NCBI GenBank assembly: GCA_028278125.1
Contig: JANQEY010000088.1
Coordinates: forward strand, 20,443-84,442
Direction: 5' to 3'
Length of the DNA: 64,000 nt
Source of the DNA: a bacterium
Lineage (GTDB): Bacteria; Electryoneota; Electryoneia; Electryoneales; Electryoneaceae
In this document: piece by piece, positions 27,164-37,421 of the stretch
Position numbering within the stretch: the first letter of the stretch is position 1
How the letters are laid out: every line of letters begins with the position of its first letter
Notes under the pieces: model-generated
Told to the model about the DNA's origin: nothing
The model's database searches: none
The model's input: the letters and a program-made list of their open reading frames with translations, nothing else
Translations under genes and position numbers: made by a program

Positions 27164-29695
27164 TTGAAAAATATACTGGAAATATTAAAACAAATAAGAG
27201 TCCCCTCAAATTCCGACTCGGACAACCTGCATAGACGATTCAACGAATTCCTGCAACTCCTGGATTTAAATCGCCAGGTACTTCACCTCATCAGCGACCT
27301 CGAAGAAAAATCGCAGGGTGAATTTCTCTTTGATATTAATTATATAAATTCGACTATTAACGATCTGCTTGAGCATGTAAACAACATCGTCGCCCTGATG
27401 ATCGACCTTGGGGGAGATGAATATCGTGAACTGTCCAACCGGCTGGTAATAATCAGTAACCATATTCAGCTGACACTTTCACCAAAAAGTTCCTTACAGG
27501 AAGATTCATATATCCGGTTTCTTAACGAGGTTTATCGTAAAGATGCCGGCAGTATCGGTTATAAAAGCGCCAATCTTGGAGAGGTTGGTAACAGGCTGGA
27601 TATTCCGGTTCCAGTTGGTTTTGCGGTTTCCGGGTGGGCATACAGTCATTTTATAAATTCAAACAATCTCCAGGAAGAGATCAGTACTCTTATCAAATCG
27701 GTAAATTACCGCTCATTTACCGACCTGGAAAAAGTCAGCAAGATTATTCAGTCCAGAATTTTATCCAGCGACGTTCCCCCTGATCTTGCTAAAGAATTAA
27801 AATCAGCGTATAGAAAGGCCACAAAAAAATATCCGGGTGCCAAGCTTGCGCTGAGGTCCAGTGCAATCGGGGAGGACAGTCATCGAAGTTTTGCGGGTCA
27901 GTATGATAGTATGTTGAATGTCGATGGCAAAGATATTGTTTCAGAATATCGTTCAATTATCGCCGGTAAATTTACCCCGCGAGCGATCTATTATTTCCTC
28001 AGTCACTCTTTCTCGGAATCTGATTTACCTATGGCGGTATGTTGCCTGTTAATGGTAAATGCCACAAAAAGCGGGATTGCATATTCAAAAGATCCTGTTA
28101 ACCCAAACAGCGATGAGATCCTGGTACACTCTACCTATGGTCTGGGTGAAAACCTGATGAAAGGTGAAATAAACCCGGATACTTTCCGAGTTTCCAAACT
28201 CAGCGGTGAAATCAATAAAAGACATATTGAGATTAAAGAAAAACAATTACTATGTGATCCTTCAGGTGGGATAATTGAAGAGTCGGTTCCGGATGAAGAG
28301 AGAAATCAACAGTCGATTTCTGATGAACAAGTGAGAACTATTTCGGATTTTGCAAACAGGATTGAGGAACATTATGGAGAACCGCAGGACATAGAATGGG
28401 CTGTGGATACTGAAGGAAGGGTTTGTGTTTTACAGACAAGATCCCTGCAGGTTCTCGATTCTCAGGCAGTGCAAAACGAAATAGAGACTGAGGATTATAA
28501 AATCCATGCGAGTGGTGGTGAGGTTATTTGCCCCGGTGCCTTCGCGGGAAAAATTTTCCACTTGAACAATTTTAAAGATGACGCGAAGGAGTTGCCTAAG
28601 GGTGCAGTAGTAGCGACAAAACATTCGACTCCAAAGTTAATAACACTCCTGGACAAGATAGGGGGTTTAATAACCGAGACAGGCGGCATAGCCACCCACC
28701 TTGCAACAATAGCCAGGGAACAGCGGCTTCCAATGGTAACTGGACTGAAGGTGCCGGATGATGTTAAGAACGGGACACCGGTAACCCTCGATGCGAGCTC
28801 GTGTATCCTCTATGATGGAGAACATGCGGAATTGGAAGAGGCAAGGAAGATCGAAAATATTTTCCAGGATTTGAACGTATTTAAAACGCTGCGTGAAGTT
28901 CTTGAACACATCAGTCCACTCTCACTTGTTGATCCGACATCTCCTGATTTTATCGCTGAAAATTGTACTACTCTGCATGATATCACTCGGTTCTCACATC
29001 AGCGATCGATCGAGGAGCTTTTCCATGCTGTAAATAAATCCATGGAAAAGTCATGGTCCGGCTGCTATCTCCAGACAGAATACCCAGTAAAGGTGAACCT
29101 GATTCTCCTGGACAGTCCATCGTCTTCCACCAAGAAGAAACAGACAATCTCAGAGTTCAAAATTCCGTCTGATCCGATGCAGGCGTTCTGGAACGGAGTC
29201 AGGCAGAAGGGCTGGCAGAGCCCAACTTCCCGTAAAAGCCCCAAGCTGACAAATGGTCTGAAAAAATTCCGTACCCGTGGAAAGCGGATGGATAAATATT
29301 CCGAAACAAGTTTTGCTGTATTGACAAGCGATTACATGCTTCTCAGCCTGAGACTGGGATTTCACTTTATGACAATTGAAGCATTGATCACTGACGAACC
29401 TTCGAAAAACATCATCAAGCTTCATCATAAAGGTGGCGGCGCAACAAGGAAAAGACGTATTTACAGGATCAGGTTGTTCAGTGAGATCCTGGATGCGATG
29501 GGATTTGAACATACCAGCAAGGGAGATGTTCTCGATACACATTGCACTTTCCTCGCCAAAGATGAAATGTTAAGCAGGCTGCAGAAACTCGGTTCACTCA
29601 CAATGATGACCAAACAGCTTGATATGGCACTCTCCAATGACCAGATTACCGATTGGTATATCAATGATTTTAAGCGTCAACTGGAGATAGAATAA
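27164..29695 (+). CDS. PEP synthase-like protein: ATP-grasp plus phosphohistidine domain, no TIM barrel
   Basis: Protein of 843 residues related to pyruvate phosphate dikinase/PEP synthase but not one of them. Order: helical N-region (about 1-115); PPDK_N ATP-grasp domain (about 120-430: GYKSANLGE, KLALRSSAIGEDS, SFAGQYDS, IEWAVD, VCVLQTRS); mobile phosphohistidine domain (about 440-565) with His512 in GGIATHLATIAREQ. The PEP/pyruvate TIM barrel is absent; instead about 280 residues of unrecognised sequence follow (FHFMTIEALI, basic GGGATRKRRIYRI). The start is TTG after AGGGG. The stop is 15 bases before a histidine kinase gene, so it probably makes and transfers a phosphoryl group in a signalling context; this is inference. 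Confidence 0.8.
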   Translation: MKNILEILKQIRVPSNSDSDNLHRRFNEFLQLLDLNRQVLHLISDLEEKSQGEFLFDINYINSTINDLLEHVNNIVALMIDLGGDEYRELSNRLVIISNHIQLTLSPKSSLQEDSYIRFLNEVYRKDAGSIGYKSANLGEVGNRLDIPVPVGFAVSGWAYSHFINSNNLQEEISTLIKSVNYRSFTDLEKVSKIIQSRILSSDVPPDLAKELKSAYRKATKKYPGAKLALRSSAIGEDSHRSFAGQYDSMLNVDGKDIVSEYRSIIAGKFTPRAIYYFLSHSFSESDLPMAVCCLLMVNATKSGIAYSKDPVNPNSDEILVHSTYGLGENLMKGEINPDTFRVSKLSGEINKRHIEIKEKQLLCDPSGGIIEESVPDEERNQQSISDEQVRTISDFANRIEEHYGEPQDIEWAVDTEGRVCVLQTRSLQVLDSQAVQNEIETEDYKIHASGGEVICPGAFAGKIFHLNNFKDDAKELPKGAVVATKHSTPKLITLLDKIGGLITETGGIATHLATIAREQRLPMVTGLKVPDDVKNGTPVTLDASSCILYDGEHAELEEARKIENIFQDLNVFKTLREVLEHISPLSLVDPTSPDFIAENCTTLHDITRFSHQRSIEELFHAVNKSMEKSWSGCYLQTEYPVKVNLILLDSPSSSTKKKQTISEFKIPSDPMQAFWNGVRQKGWQSPTSRKSPKLTNGLKKFRTRGKRMDKYSETSFAVLTSDYMLLSLRLGFHFMTIEALITDEPSKNIIKLHHKGGGATRKRRIYRIRLFSEILDAMGFEHTSKGDVLDTHCTFLAKDEMLSRLQKLGSLTMMTKQLDMALSNDQITDWYINDFKRQLEIE

Positions 29696-29710
29696 AGGAG
29701 TAAATCCAGG

Positions 29711-31030
29711 TTGACTAAAAAGATTAATCAGTCATTATTAACAACTTTCATCCGATATCGCTATCTTATTCTTCACACCCTGATGCTCTTTATCCTCTGT
29801 ACCGGAGCAGCACTCCTCCTGATATATCATGAATCATCACAAATGCGGATGTACTCGGCTTTAATTGTTGGACTGGCGGGTTTTACACTCCTGATATCCA
29901 GTTATCAATCACAGGTCTCACGTATTCTGAAAAAACGTGTTGGTGAGAAGGAAGAATACATCTCTGCAATTCTTGATAATTCTGTTGACGCGATAATCTT
30001 CCTGGATAATGAGAATAAAGTGCAGGTCTGGAACAAAGGTGCTGAACGAATTTTTGGTTATACAGCTGATGAGATGACCGGTCACACTTTTCATCGACTG
30101 GTTCCACCTGATCAGAATCCCGAGGAGGAGATACGAGAGATAAATGAAGCTGTTGAGCTTCACGGTTATATCGAAAATTATACAGCCCACCGTGTCACCA
30201 AGGATGGGAGACGGATAGTTGTTTCGCTTTCGAGAAACGTAGTGAAGGATCGCAAGGGCAAGATAATCGGCAGCGCGGTATTAAGCAGGGATGTAACGGA
30301 TCAGATGGATATCGAGCAGCGGATTTATAATACAGAGAAACTTGCCTCAATCGGTATGCTGGCGGCGGGGATTGCCCATGAAATTAATAATCCCATCTCA
30401 ATTATCCTCGGTTTCACTGACCTGCTTAAAGAAGAAAAAGACCGGGACTCACAGGAGTTTAAAGACCTGACAACGATTGAAGAGAACGCCAATCATACCA
30501 AGGAAATTGTTTCCCAGCTGCTTAGTTTTGCCCGAGTTTCCGAAGCGAAAGATGTTAAAGCTGATATCAAAGAAGCCGTAACTACCGTTGTCAACATCGT
30601 CAGCCATATTGTCAGTAAAGAAAAAGTCGATATACAAGTGGAGATACCGGACTTTCTGCCGTTAATAAAGGGCGATCCCCGTGAATTTCAGCAGGTAGTT
30701 CTGAACCTGGTGAATAACTCTTTATCAGCCTTAAAAGGAGATGGCGGCAAGGTTTCGATCACAGCGGAAAATGATAAAAAACAGGTTCATCTCCATGTTG
30801 CAGATAACGGAACAGGCATCCCGAAAAATATCCGGCGGCAGATTTTTGATCCGTTTTTTACTACAAAAGAGGTGGGAAAGGGTACCGGACTCGGATTATC
30901 GCTCTGTTATGGAATTGTTCGAAGGCAGGGTGGGAAAATAAGCTTTGAAACAGCCACCGACGCAGAGAGTGTAAACGGCGAAACAGGTACAACCTTCACT
31001 GTTTCAATGCCGCTGGATTCAACCAATTGA
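29711..31030 (+). CDS. Membrane PAS-domain sensor histidine kinase
   Basis: Sensor kinase of 439 residues. Two membrane segments (about 13-37 and 45-63) leave almost no periplasmic loop; a PAS domain (about 80-195: [21 protein letters not shown]); HisKA with the phospho-accepting His in [16 protein letters not shown]; HATPase_c with [10 protein letters not shown] (N box), DNGTGIP and [13 protein letters not shown] (G boxes). TTG start, with AAGGAG ten bases upstream. It lies between the ATP-grasp protein and a response regulator in one tight unit (gaps 15 and 16 bases), so the regulator is its likely partner. Signal unknown. Confidence 0.92.
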   Translation: MTKKINQSLLTTFIRYRYLILHTLMLFILCTGAALLLIYHESSQMRMYSALIVGLAGFTLLISSYQSQVSRILKKRVGEKEEYISAILDNSVDAIIFLDNENKVQVWNKGAERIFGYTADEMTGHTFHRLVPPDQNPEEEIREINEAVELHGYIENYTAHRVTKDGRRIVVSLSRNVVKDRKGKIIGSAVLSRDVTDQMDIEQRIYNTEKLASIGMLAAGIAHEINNPISIILGFTDLLKEEKDRDSQEFKDLTTIEENANHTKEIVSQLLSFARVSEAKDVKADIKEAVTTVVNIVSHIVSKEKVDIQVEIPDFLPLIKGDPREFQQVVLNLVNNSLSALKGDGGKVSITAENDKKQVHLHVADNGTGIPKNIRRQIFDPFFTTKEVGKGTGLGLSLCYGIVRRQGGKISFETATDAESVNGETGTTFTVSMPLDSTN

Positions 31031-31046
31031 TACTGGATTGAAGATC

Positions 31047-31592
31047 ATGGAGTTACAACAGAAAATACTGATTGTGGATGATGAACCGGATATGGTTAGT
31101 CTTTTGGAGAGGATAATCGCACTCAAATCACCATACAAAGTTTTTTCCACGTCCAATTCTTTGGAAGTACCTGATCTCCTGTCGGAAAACCGATACGATG
31201 TTGTAATCACAGATTTAAAAATGCCGGGTATGGGAGGATTGGATCTTCTTAAATATATCCGCGAGAATGACCGATTTGAAGAAGTAATAATGATTACCGC
31301 ATTCGGATCATTTGATACGGTTATGGAAGCTCTGTCCCATAAAGTGCTAGACTACATCACCAAACCATTTAAAAAAGAAGAGATTCTATTTACCCTCGAT
31401 CGTGCAATGCGTCTTCAAAGGCATCGCCGAATTGCACACCAGGTGGAAAAGGTTTTCACTATTGAACCATATGATAAAGCCCTGGAAAAATTTGAGCTGG
31501 AATATATCAATCGACTTAGAAAACGATATAACGATGATACTCAACAAATGGTTGAAAAGTCAGGGATTTCTTCAGAGAAGTTTAGTGATTAA
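31047..31592 (+). CDS. Response regulator with a short, Fis-like C-terminal remnant
   Basis: Response regulator of about 181 residues. Receiver domain (about 5-125): ILIVDDEPDM, phosphorylated Asp in VITDLKMPGM, MITAFGS, and lysine in ITKPFKKEE. Residues about 145-181 (KFELEYINRLRKRYNDD to GISSEKFSD) look like the first part of a Fis-type helix-turn-helix, as in relatives where the sequence continues for another 10-12 residues; here it stops in the recognition helix. A dispersed palindrome begins about 20 bases after the stop. No AAA+ domain. An in-frame TTG at 31038 is an alternative start. Partner of the upstream kinase. Confidence 0.85.
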   Translation: MELQQKILIVDDEPDMVSLLERIIALKSPYKVFSTSNSLEVPDLLSENRYDVVITDLKMPGMGGLDLLKYIRENDRFEEVIMITAFGSFDTVMEALSHKVLDYITKPFKKEEILFTLDRAMRLQRHRRIAHQVEKVFTIEPYDKALEKFELEYINRLRKRYNDDTQQMVEKSGISSEKFSD

Positions 31593-31613
31593 TGCGACAT
31601 CGCGGCAGGGTGC

Positions 31614-31670
31614 CCCGACATGATTGTCGGGTTTCATCCAAGGGAAACCTGGGTTGCAAGACAACCCAGG
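31614..31670. repeat. Two dispersed palindromic repeats
   Basis: CCCGACA / TGTCGGG (31614-31620, 31625-31631) followed by TTTC, then CCTGGGTTG / CAACCCAGG (31648-31656, 31662-31670) followed by CTACA. The second is the same sequence as the copies at 54553 and 56490. They occupy most of the gap between the response regulator and the convergent tricorn gene. Confidence 0.7.
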
Positions 31671-31705
31671 CTACACTTCAGAGACCGCTACTTAATTCAG
31701 ATGAT

Positions 31706-34700
31706 TTATTTCTTAATTAATCCATCCGGACGTCCCGGGATATCTACCGGCTCGTCCTTTAATTTCTGCAACAGCACTTCGATAGCTTTATCCAATTGTT
31801 GATCGATCCCCTTCATCTCCTGTGCCGGATTATTCCATACCTCGATATCGGGATCAACACCACGTCCCTCAATCATCCACTCACCGTCAAGCCCCCAACC
31901 GCCAAATTCCGGCTCGGTAATATAGGCTCTATCAACAAGTGGTTTATCGCTGCGAATCCAGACCCAGCCACCCCATGTTCTCTCACCGATAAGAGGACCG
32001 AGTCCAAGCCGTTTTGTTGCTTCAGCGAAACTTTCACCGTCAGACATTGTTTCACCGTTGCATAGGACAGCCATATGTCCCAGGTATCCGCCATGAGGTT
32101 TATACTCTATCATGCCACGTGGTCCAGCCTGCAATGCCCAGACCTCAGTAGTCAGTTCTTTCAGCATGTATTCTGCCACATTACCGCCACCGTTATAACG
32201 GTCGTCAATGATTAACGCATCCTTTCTCTGCTGGGGATAATAATCGCGACCGAACTGGCTGAGGCCGTTACCACCCATATCAGGGAGATGGATGTACCCG
32301 ATCTTTCCTCCGGATTTTTTATCAACATATTCACGGTTTTTCTTCACCCAGTCATAGTATCTCATCCTACCTTCACTGCGAAGAGTTTTGATGATTACTT
32401 CACGTGAGTCTTCAAAATCCGGTTTTTCATTGAGGGTAAGGGAGACTTCAATTCCTGCCTGGTTTTGGAGTAGTTTCAAAAAGTTGCCGTGCGTGTTCGT
32501 CGGTTTCCCATTTACAGCAATGATGTATGTTCCCGGTTGAGTTTTCGGATCGGAGAGGTATAGGGGGGACACTCCATTTTTTGTTCCCGGTTCAGGTGCC
32601 AGGATGTTGGTAATTTTAAAATAACCGCTTGATTTATCACGAACGAGATCAACTCCCAGGAACCCAACAGGCGCATTATCAGTATGTGGTTCGTCTCCAG
32701 GTCCTATATAGGCATGTCCGGCGTGAAGTTCGCTTTGTATTTCTCGGATCAGGTCTCGCAGGTCGTCTCGGGTAACAATCCTCTCGATAAATGGTGCATA
32801 TTTCTCGTATACCTCTTCCCAATCGACACCGTGCAGATTAGGATCGTAAAAGAAGTCCCTTTGATGACGCCACGCTTCGTGGAGGATCTGTTTCCATTCC
32901 TCCTTTGGATCAACTTCCAGGGTCCATCCCGATGTTGATACCATGTGATCACCATCCATTGACACCGATGCTGAACCAGCGTCTCCGTAATACCAGTTGC
33001 CGTTTGACTCGACAACGATGGTTGAACCATCACCGGAAATTTCATATCCATTGATACCAGAAGCGACTTCGCTGCTGCTTCTTTCTCCCAGGTCAAATGC
33101 CCTGAGATAAGTATTATCTACTCCTCGCAGATCTGTGCCCTTGAAAATCCCACCTGAAATCCATTGCCGGAAAAACAGTTTATTCCCTGAAGCCTGGAGA
33201 TCGTAATAGTTACCGGCCTCTTCCGGGATCGCGACCATACGATCAGCCAAACCGTTAAAATCTATCAGTACCGGTTCGGGCTCATCCGATTCTTCGTCAA
33301 CCTCCTCTTTTTCCTCTTCTCCAGGCTCTTCTGTCACAATCCAGGTTGCTCCAGGGATTTCATTTGAACCGGGCATGTCTCCTTTTGCTATAAACGGGCT
33401 TTGAGTATCCTTAGAGAGAAGGTAAAGTGCCAGTGTGCCGGTGTTATCATAAAAATATAGGCCGCGGCTATAGTCCTGGTAAGCATTGAAGTTCCTGGTT
33501 GTTACACAGTACAGGTACCGTCCATCAGGATCCCAGCATGGTGAATGTGTATTAAAATGCGGATCACTGACCTGGTAATTTTTCCCTGATTCAGTGTCGA
33601 AGATCCTGATAGAATTTTTGTTGTTCTCACCAAGGTGGGTATAAGCCAGGTAACGGCTGTCCGGCGACCATTTGTAGTCGTAATACTCCCATTCGGCTTT
33701 ATCGATTATTTTCTTTTTGCCTTTATCGATATCAAATATAAACAGCTGTTGTGAATAATCGGTATAAGCGATTTGTTTCCCATCAGGGCTTGGACGGGGG
33801 GTGTATTTCCAGCCATCGTCAGGTTTTTTGTCTACAATATCTCCTGTAGATCCCGGTTTATCAAAAATCGCGATCTGTTCTTCACCGCTACCGTCGGAAA
33901 CAGCAAGCAGTTTTCCCTCAGAAATTGGAAGGAAGACACCATACTTTTCCCTGCTTCCACTGGTGAAGGTCCACTGGCGAATCAAACCTGAATCTTTAAC
34001 AGGAAGAGTAAATAATTCACCTCGAGCTGTAGAAACCAGACGTTTGCCATCATCGGAGATATTCCACCATGTTTTGTAACTGGTTGGATCGGCGAATTTT
34101 GTCAGGCCGACGTAAAAATCTGTGGGGATGTTGATATCCAGCAATTTTATCTCACCCGAAGCAATATCAAATATCCCGATTTCCATACCATATTGGAATA
34201 CTATTTTTCCACCGCCATGGTTTGGCCAGCGAAGGTCAAATTCTTCGAAATCGGTTTCACGTTTTAAATCATTTCCGTCGGGCAGCATAGACCAGATATT
34301 GTTCCGTCCCAGGCTGTCGGAAGTGAAATATAACCTGCCGTTATCGTCCCACATGGGGAAACTTTCGTTACCATCCCAATGTGATACCATTTCAAATTCC
34401 GGTTTGGATGGATCGCCTATCCAGATCTTTTCCGCATAACCACCCTGGTACCGTTTCCAGGGGTGGAAACCGAGGAAAGTGTGTACCAACGCCACACGTT
34501 TTCCGTCGGGTTCGAACGAAATATTTGCACCACGGAAATATGGCATTCTTTCCAGGTACCCATCCTCAGGATTTACAGTATATAATTCCCAAGCGTGTCC
34601 GGGTGTATTTCGCCTGCTTCTGAAGACGATATTTCCGTTTGGATCCCAGCCTGTTACCAGGTCTTGAGCAGGATGGAAGGTGAGCTGGCGTGGTTGTCCC

Positions 34701-35035
34701 CCCTGGGCGGGGGCTACAAATATGTCCTCGTTGCCGTAATACTCTCCGCTGAAGGCAATCCACTCACCGTCGGGACTGAAATGAGCGAATCTCTCCTCAC
34801 CTTCATGGGCAGTTATCCGGTTTGCAGTACCGCCCTCGACCGAGACCAGCCAGAGGTCGCCTGAAGAGGTAAAAACTACCTTGTCACCATAAATATCCGG
34901 GTACCTAGCAAAACCGTTGGTGGCTGCGTGGATAATGGAAAACGGTGCTGCGAATAAAATGAAAAGAAAGATGATTGAACTTAAAAGAAGTTTGTTTTGG
35001 CTCCTGTGGAATTTGAGGAATAGTGATTTCAGCAT
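31706..35035 (-). CDS. Tricorn-type S41 protease, secreted
   Basis: Large serine protease of the tricorn family, 1109 residues, like the archaeal core protease but with a signal peptide (about 1-37) for export. The start at 35035 is preceded by GGGAG. Two PD40 beta-propellers fill residues about 45-660 (FSPDGEWIAFSG, WSPDSRYLAYTH), with an acidic insert near 565-590. A PDZ-like domain (about 785-870: GFLGVDLV) and the S41 core follow. Active-site residues: His774 in HAGHAYIG and Ser998-Asp999 in ETMSDGES, matching tricorn His746 and Ser965-Asp966. It degrades peptides to short oligopeptides; with the S9 and M28 peptidases nearby it fits a peptide-scavenging lifestyle. Confidence 0.92.
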   Translation of the reverse strand: MLKSLFLKFHRSQNKLLLSSIIFLFILFAAPFSIIHAATNGFARYPDIYGDKVVFTSSGDLWLVSVEGGTANRITAHEGEERFAHFSPDGEWIAFSGEYYGNEDIFVAPAQGGQPRQLTFHPAQDLVTGWDPNGNIVFRSRRNTPGHAWELYTVNPEDGYLERMPYFRGANISFEPDGKRVALVHTFLGFHPWKRYQGGYAEKIWIGDPSKPEFEMVSHWDGNESFPMWDDNGRLYFTSDSLGRNNIWSMLPDGNDLKRETDFEEFDLRWPNHGGGKIVFQYGMEIGIFDIASGEIKLLDINIPTDFYVGLTKFADPTSYKTWWNISDDGKRLVSTARGELFTLPVKDSGLIRQWTFTSGSREKYGVFLPISEGKLLAVSDGSGEEQIAIFDKPGSTGDIVDKKPDDGWKYTPRPSPDGKQIAYTDYSQQLFIFDIDKGKKKIIDKAEWEYYDYKWSPDSRYLAYTHLGENNKNSIRIFDTESGKNYQVSDPHFNTHSPCWDPDGRYLYCVTTRNFNAYQDYSRGLYFYDNTGTLALYLLSKDTQSPFIAKGDMPGSNEIPGATWIVTEEPGEEEKEEVDEESDEPEPVLIDFNGLADRMVAIPEEAGNYYDLQASGNKLFFRQWISGGIFKGTDLRGVDNTYLRAFDLGERSSSEVASGINGYEISGDGSTIVVESNGNWYYGDAGSASVSMDGDHMVSTSGWTLEVDPKEEWKQILHEAWRHQRDFFYDPNLHGVDWEEVYEKYAPFIERIVTRDDLRDLIREIQSELHAGHAYIGPGDEPHTDNAPVGFLGVDLVRDKSSGYFKITNILAPEPGTKNGVSPLYLSDPKTQPGTYIIAVNGKPTNTHGNFLKLLQNQAGIEVSLTLNEKPDFEDSREVIIKTLRSEGRMRYYDWVKKNREYVDKKSGGKIGYIHLPDMGGNGLSQFGRDYYPQQRKDALIIDDRYNGGGNVAEYMLKELTTEVWALQAGPRGMIEYKPHGGYLGHMAVLCNGETMSDGESFAEATKRLGLGPLIGERTWGGWVWIRSDKPLVDRAYITEPEFGGWGLDGEWMIEGRGVDPDIEVWNNPAQEMKGIDQQLDKAIEVLLQKLKDEPVDIPGRPDGLIKK

Positions 35036-35344
35036 CTTGAGTCTCCCTGTTTGTGAACAATCTTCCACAGTCTTGTCCGATTTTCGGATGAAAATGAACG
35101 GATAATCATAACGAATCAGCAGAAATAAAATAGCAAAAAGTCTTCGTTCATAAAACTGGAAGTTACCTTAAAAATAGCCGTTTTTTATCTCATATTTCGG
35201 TTTGCAACTTGAGTAAACCACAAGAAAAGAGTATTTTAAATACTTCTGAATGGATAATTGTTTGTGTCTTCTGAAATACGGTACAGAATACGATACGGTG
35301 ATTCCGGCTTCATGAGAGCTAATCTAAAGCACGGGTATTTAAGA
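35036..35344. other. Intergenic region between divergent tricorn and T9SS genes
   Basis: 309 bases between divergent starts. AT-rich, with no palindrome or RNA gene seen. In-frame codons upstream of the plus-strand gene run to 35258 but lack a ribosome site and would mask its signal peptide. Confidence 0.45.
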
Positions 35345-37000
35345 ATGAAGCAATACGAAAAACTGACCTGTCAATCTTTACTTCTTTTATTCCTCACTAC
35401 CGTTTTCTTATTTCCCTCATTTCTTAGTGCGGGCGAAATTGGTGTTGGCGGACTTGTACTGCGTTCAACGGGACTGGATTATCCCGATGGCGAAGCCGGT
35501 TCTGCAGTCCTTGTGCCGTCAACGGATATTCTCTGGATTGTCTGGATGGATAATCGTAATGATCCCCAACGGACTGGTGGCGAGTTATATCTCCAGGGAT
35601 TAACTGAAAACAGGAATATTCTCCTCGCCGATAATGGTGTGTTGCTGGAAGAGATGGGATGGTGCCCGGATAAAGTTGCTTTTGGGGCGGTATCTGACGG
35701 TGAGGATGGCGTAATTGTCTGTGCGACCCATGAAGAAGGTGAAGAATCCATAAAGATTATTCAGCGATTTAACGTCGAAGGGCTTCCGGTTTGGGACGAG
35801 CCGCTGCTCTTTGACGATCCTCTGCAACCACAGTATATGATTCCGGGAAATGATGATGGCGCTGTAATCCTGTTCACCCTTGACGATTTAAAATCGACGG
35901 TTGTTAAGGTTGATAATAACGGTGATTATGAATCCTGGGACCTTTTCGAAGAACCGTTGGCACGTTCGGTGATGCCCGTTGGGATAGTCCCGCGTACAGG
36001 TGGTTACCTTGTCATCGCAAGAATAGTAATTTCAGCTAACTCCAGTGAATTGCGGCGGGTATTATTAAACAATGCAGGTGAACCCACCGTTCCCGCTGAA
36101 GGATTTATGTTTTACTATGGCAGGGTTTTCGAATCCTGGATAAAATCCATGGAAACCAACCAGTCTGTTCAACTAACAACGGCTGAAGATTTCCGCCTGG
36201 TCGGTCAGTATTTTACCTCCACGGGATATCCCACCTGGGAATTTATGGGAATAGAGCTGGCGCTGGAAGGTGTTGATGATGTGGGAGTATGTGGATCAGG
36301 CAATGAATTCTGGATGCAGGTACGTCAAATTGTCGATGAAACTGATGAAGTCTGGTTGCGTTGCTATTCGAATTCAGCCGAACCTGTGACAGATACCGTG
36401 ATCCTCACTGATAATCCGGCACATATTGAACAGCACGATCCGATCCTGGATGGTGGAGGTGGTTTTTTTACAATCCATCATGATGAAAATGAGACCGAAC
36501 CGTTTATTGTCCAGCGTGACGAATCCGGTGAGCCATGGGAAGAGTATGATCCCCCACAGGTTTTAGACGACCAGGATATTGAATCAGAAGCCTTATATGC
36601 AACCAGGGCATTTCATGATTTATTTGTAATATACGTCCAGGACAGGGTGGGTGAAGGGCAGAATTCGCTGGTAATCCAGGATTTTGTTAACATGGTTCCA
36701 GATAATGTTGATGAATATGCAGAGAGTACTATACCCGGCAGATTTGAAATCAGTTCTATCTATCCGAATCCATTTAATGGTGCCCTGAGAATGGACCTTA
36801 AAGGAATTAAATCTGGAGAAGTACAAGTTTCAGTCTATGATGTCCTTGGAAGGTTAATCCTGGACCGCGAATTTTCCATTAAAAACGGTACTGCATTATC
36901 AGTTCCGCTTTCGCTGGATAATTTATCGTCGGGCGGTTATATAATCAGGACAAAATCGGGTAGTGAATATTCTTCTCAACGTGTTAATTTCATTAAATGA
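35345..37000 (+). CDS. Secreted protein with T9SS sorting domain
   Basis: Predicted secreted protein of 552 residues, function not recognised. The start at 35345 gives a signal peptide (about 1-31, ending FLSAGE); two in-frame ATGs further upstream would bury it. Residues about 40-460 are beta-rich with repeated LWIVWMDNRND-like and hydrophobic strand blocks, suggestive of a propeller that records values along a sequence. The final 85 residues (IYPNPFNGALRMDL to SSQRVNFIK) form a T9SS sorting domain with the YDVLGR and GGYIIRTKS blocks. The next gene starts 19 bases downstream, so they may be co-transcribed. Confidence 0.8.
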   Translation: MKQYEKLTCQSLLLLFLTTVFLFPSFLSAGEIGVGGLVLRSTGLDYPDGEAGSAVLVPSTDILWIVWMDNRNDPQRTGGELYLQGLTENRNILLADNGVLLEEMGWCPDKVAFGAVSDGEDGVIVCATHEEGEESIKIIQRFNVEGLPVWDEPLLFDDPLQPQYMIPGNDDGAVILFTLDDLKSTVVKVDNNGDYESWDLFEEPLARSVMPVGIVPRTGGYLVIARIVISANSSELRRVLLNNAGEPTVPAEGFMFYYGRVFESWIKSMETNQSVQLTTAEDFRLVGQYFTSTGYPTWEFMGIELALEGVDDVGVCGSGNEFWMQVRQIVDETDEVWLRCYSNSAEPVTDTVILTDNPAHIEQHDPILDGGGGFFTIHHDENETEPFIVQRDESGEPWEEYDPPQVLDDQDIESEALYATRAFHDLFVIYVQDRVGEGQNSLVIQDFVNMVPDNVDEYAESTIPGRFEISSIYPNPFNGALRMDLKGIKSGEVQVSVYDVLGRLILDREFSIKNGTALSVPLSLDNLSSGGYIIRTKSGSEYSSQRVNFIK

Positions 37001-37018
37001 ACTCAATTTGGATCTTCC

Positions 37019-37399
37019 ATGCCAGGTACAAAAATAAAAATCCTTGTTGGAGATGTTGTCCTCGAAGCAGAGTTGAACAATTCCAAAACAGCTAAAAAAA
37101 TAGTCGAAGCTTTGCCATTTACGTTCTCAGGAGACTACTGGGGTGATGAGATTTACGGCAGTATCCCGGTAAAGGTTGGTGATGAGTCACCTGTTGAAGT
37201 TATCGATGAACCTGGTACTCTTGGGTACTGGCCGATCGGCAATGCTCTCTGCCTGTTCTGGGGTCCGACGCCTGTATCCCAGGGCGACGAAATTCGTCCG
37301 GCCAGCCCGGTAAATTTAGTTGGTAAAGTCGTTTCAGGCCTTAATGAATTTATAAAACAGCATCCTGACGTAAATAATATCAAGGTAGAACTTGCCTGA
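37019..37399 (+). CDS. Cyclophilin-like fold protein (DUF369/TM1367-type)
   Basis: Cytoplasmic protein of 126 residues matching the cyclophilin-like fold family around TM1367: short N-terminal strand KIKILVGD, ALPFTFSGDYWGDEIYGSIP, LGYWPIGNALCLFWGPTP and a C-terminal helix. The fold resembles cyclophilin but prolyl isomerase residues are not conserved in the family, so activity is unknown. It lies between the T9SS protein and a HAD phosphatase, very close to both. Confidence 0.8.
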   Translation: MPGTKIKILVGDVVLEAELNNSKTAKKIVEALPFTFSGDYWGDEIYGSIPVKVGDESPVEVIDEPGTLGYWPIGNALCLFWGPTPVSQGDEIRPASPVNLVGKVVSGLNEFIKQHPDVNNIKVELA

Positions 37400-37421
37400 A
37401 AATCCCGGTAGAATTATCAAG

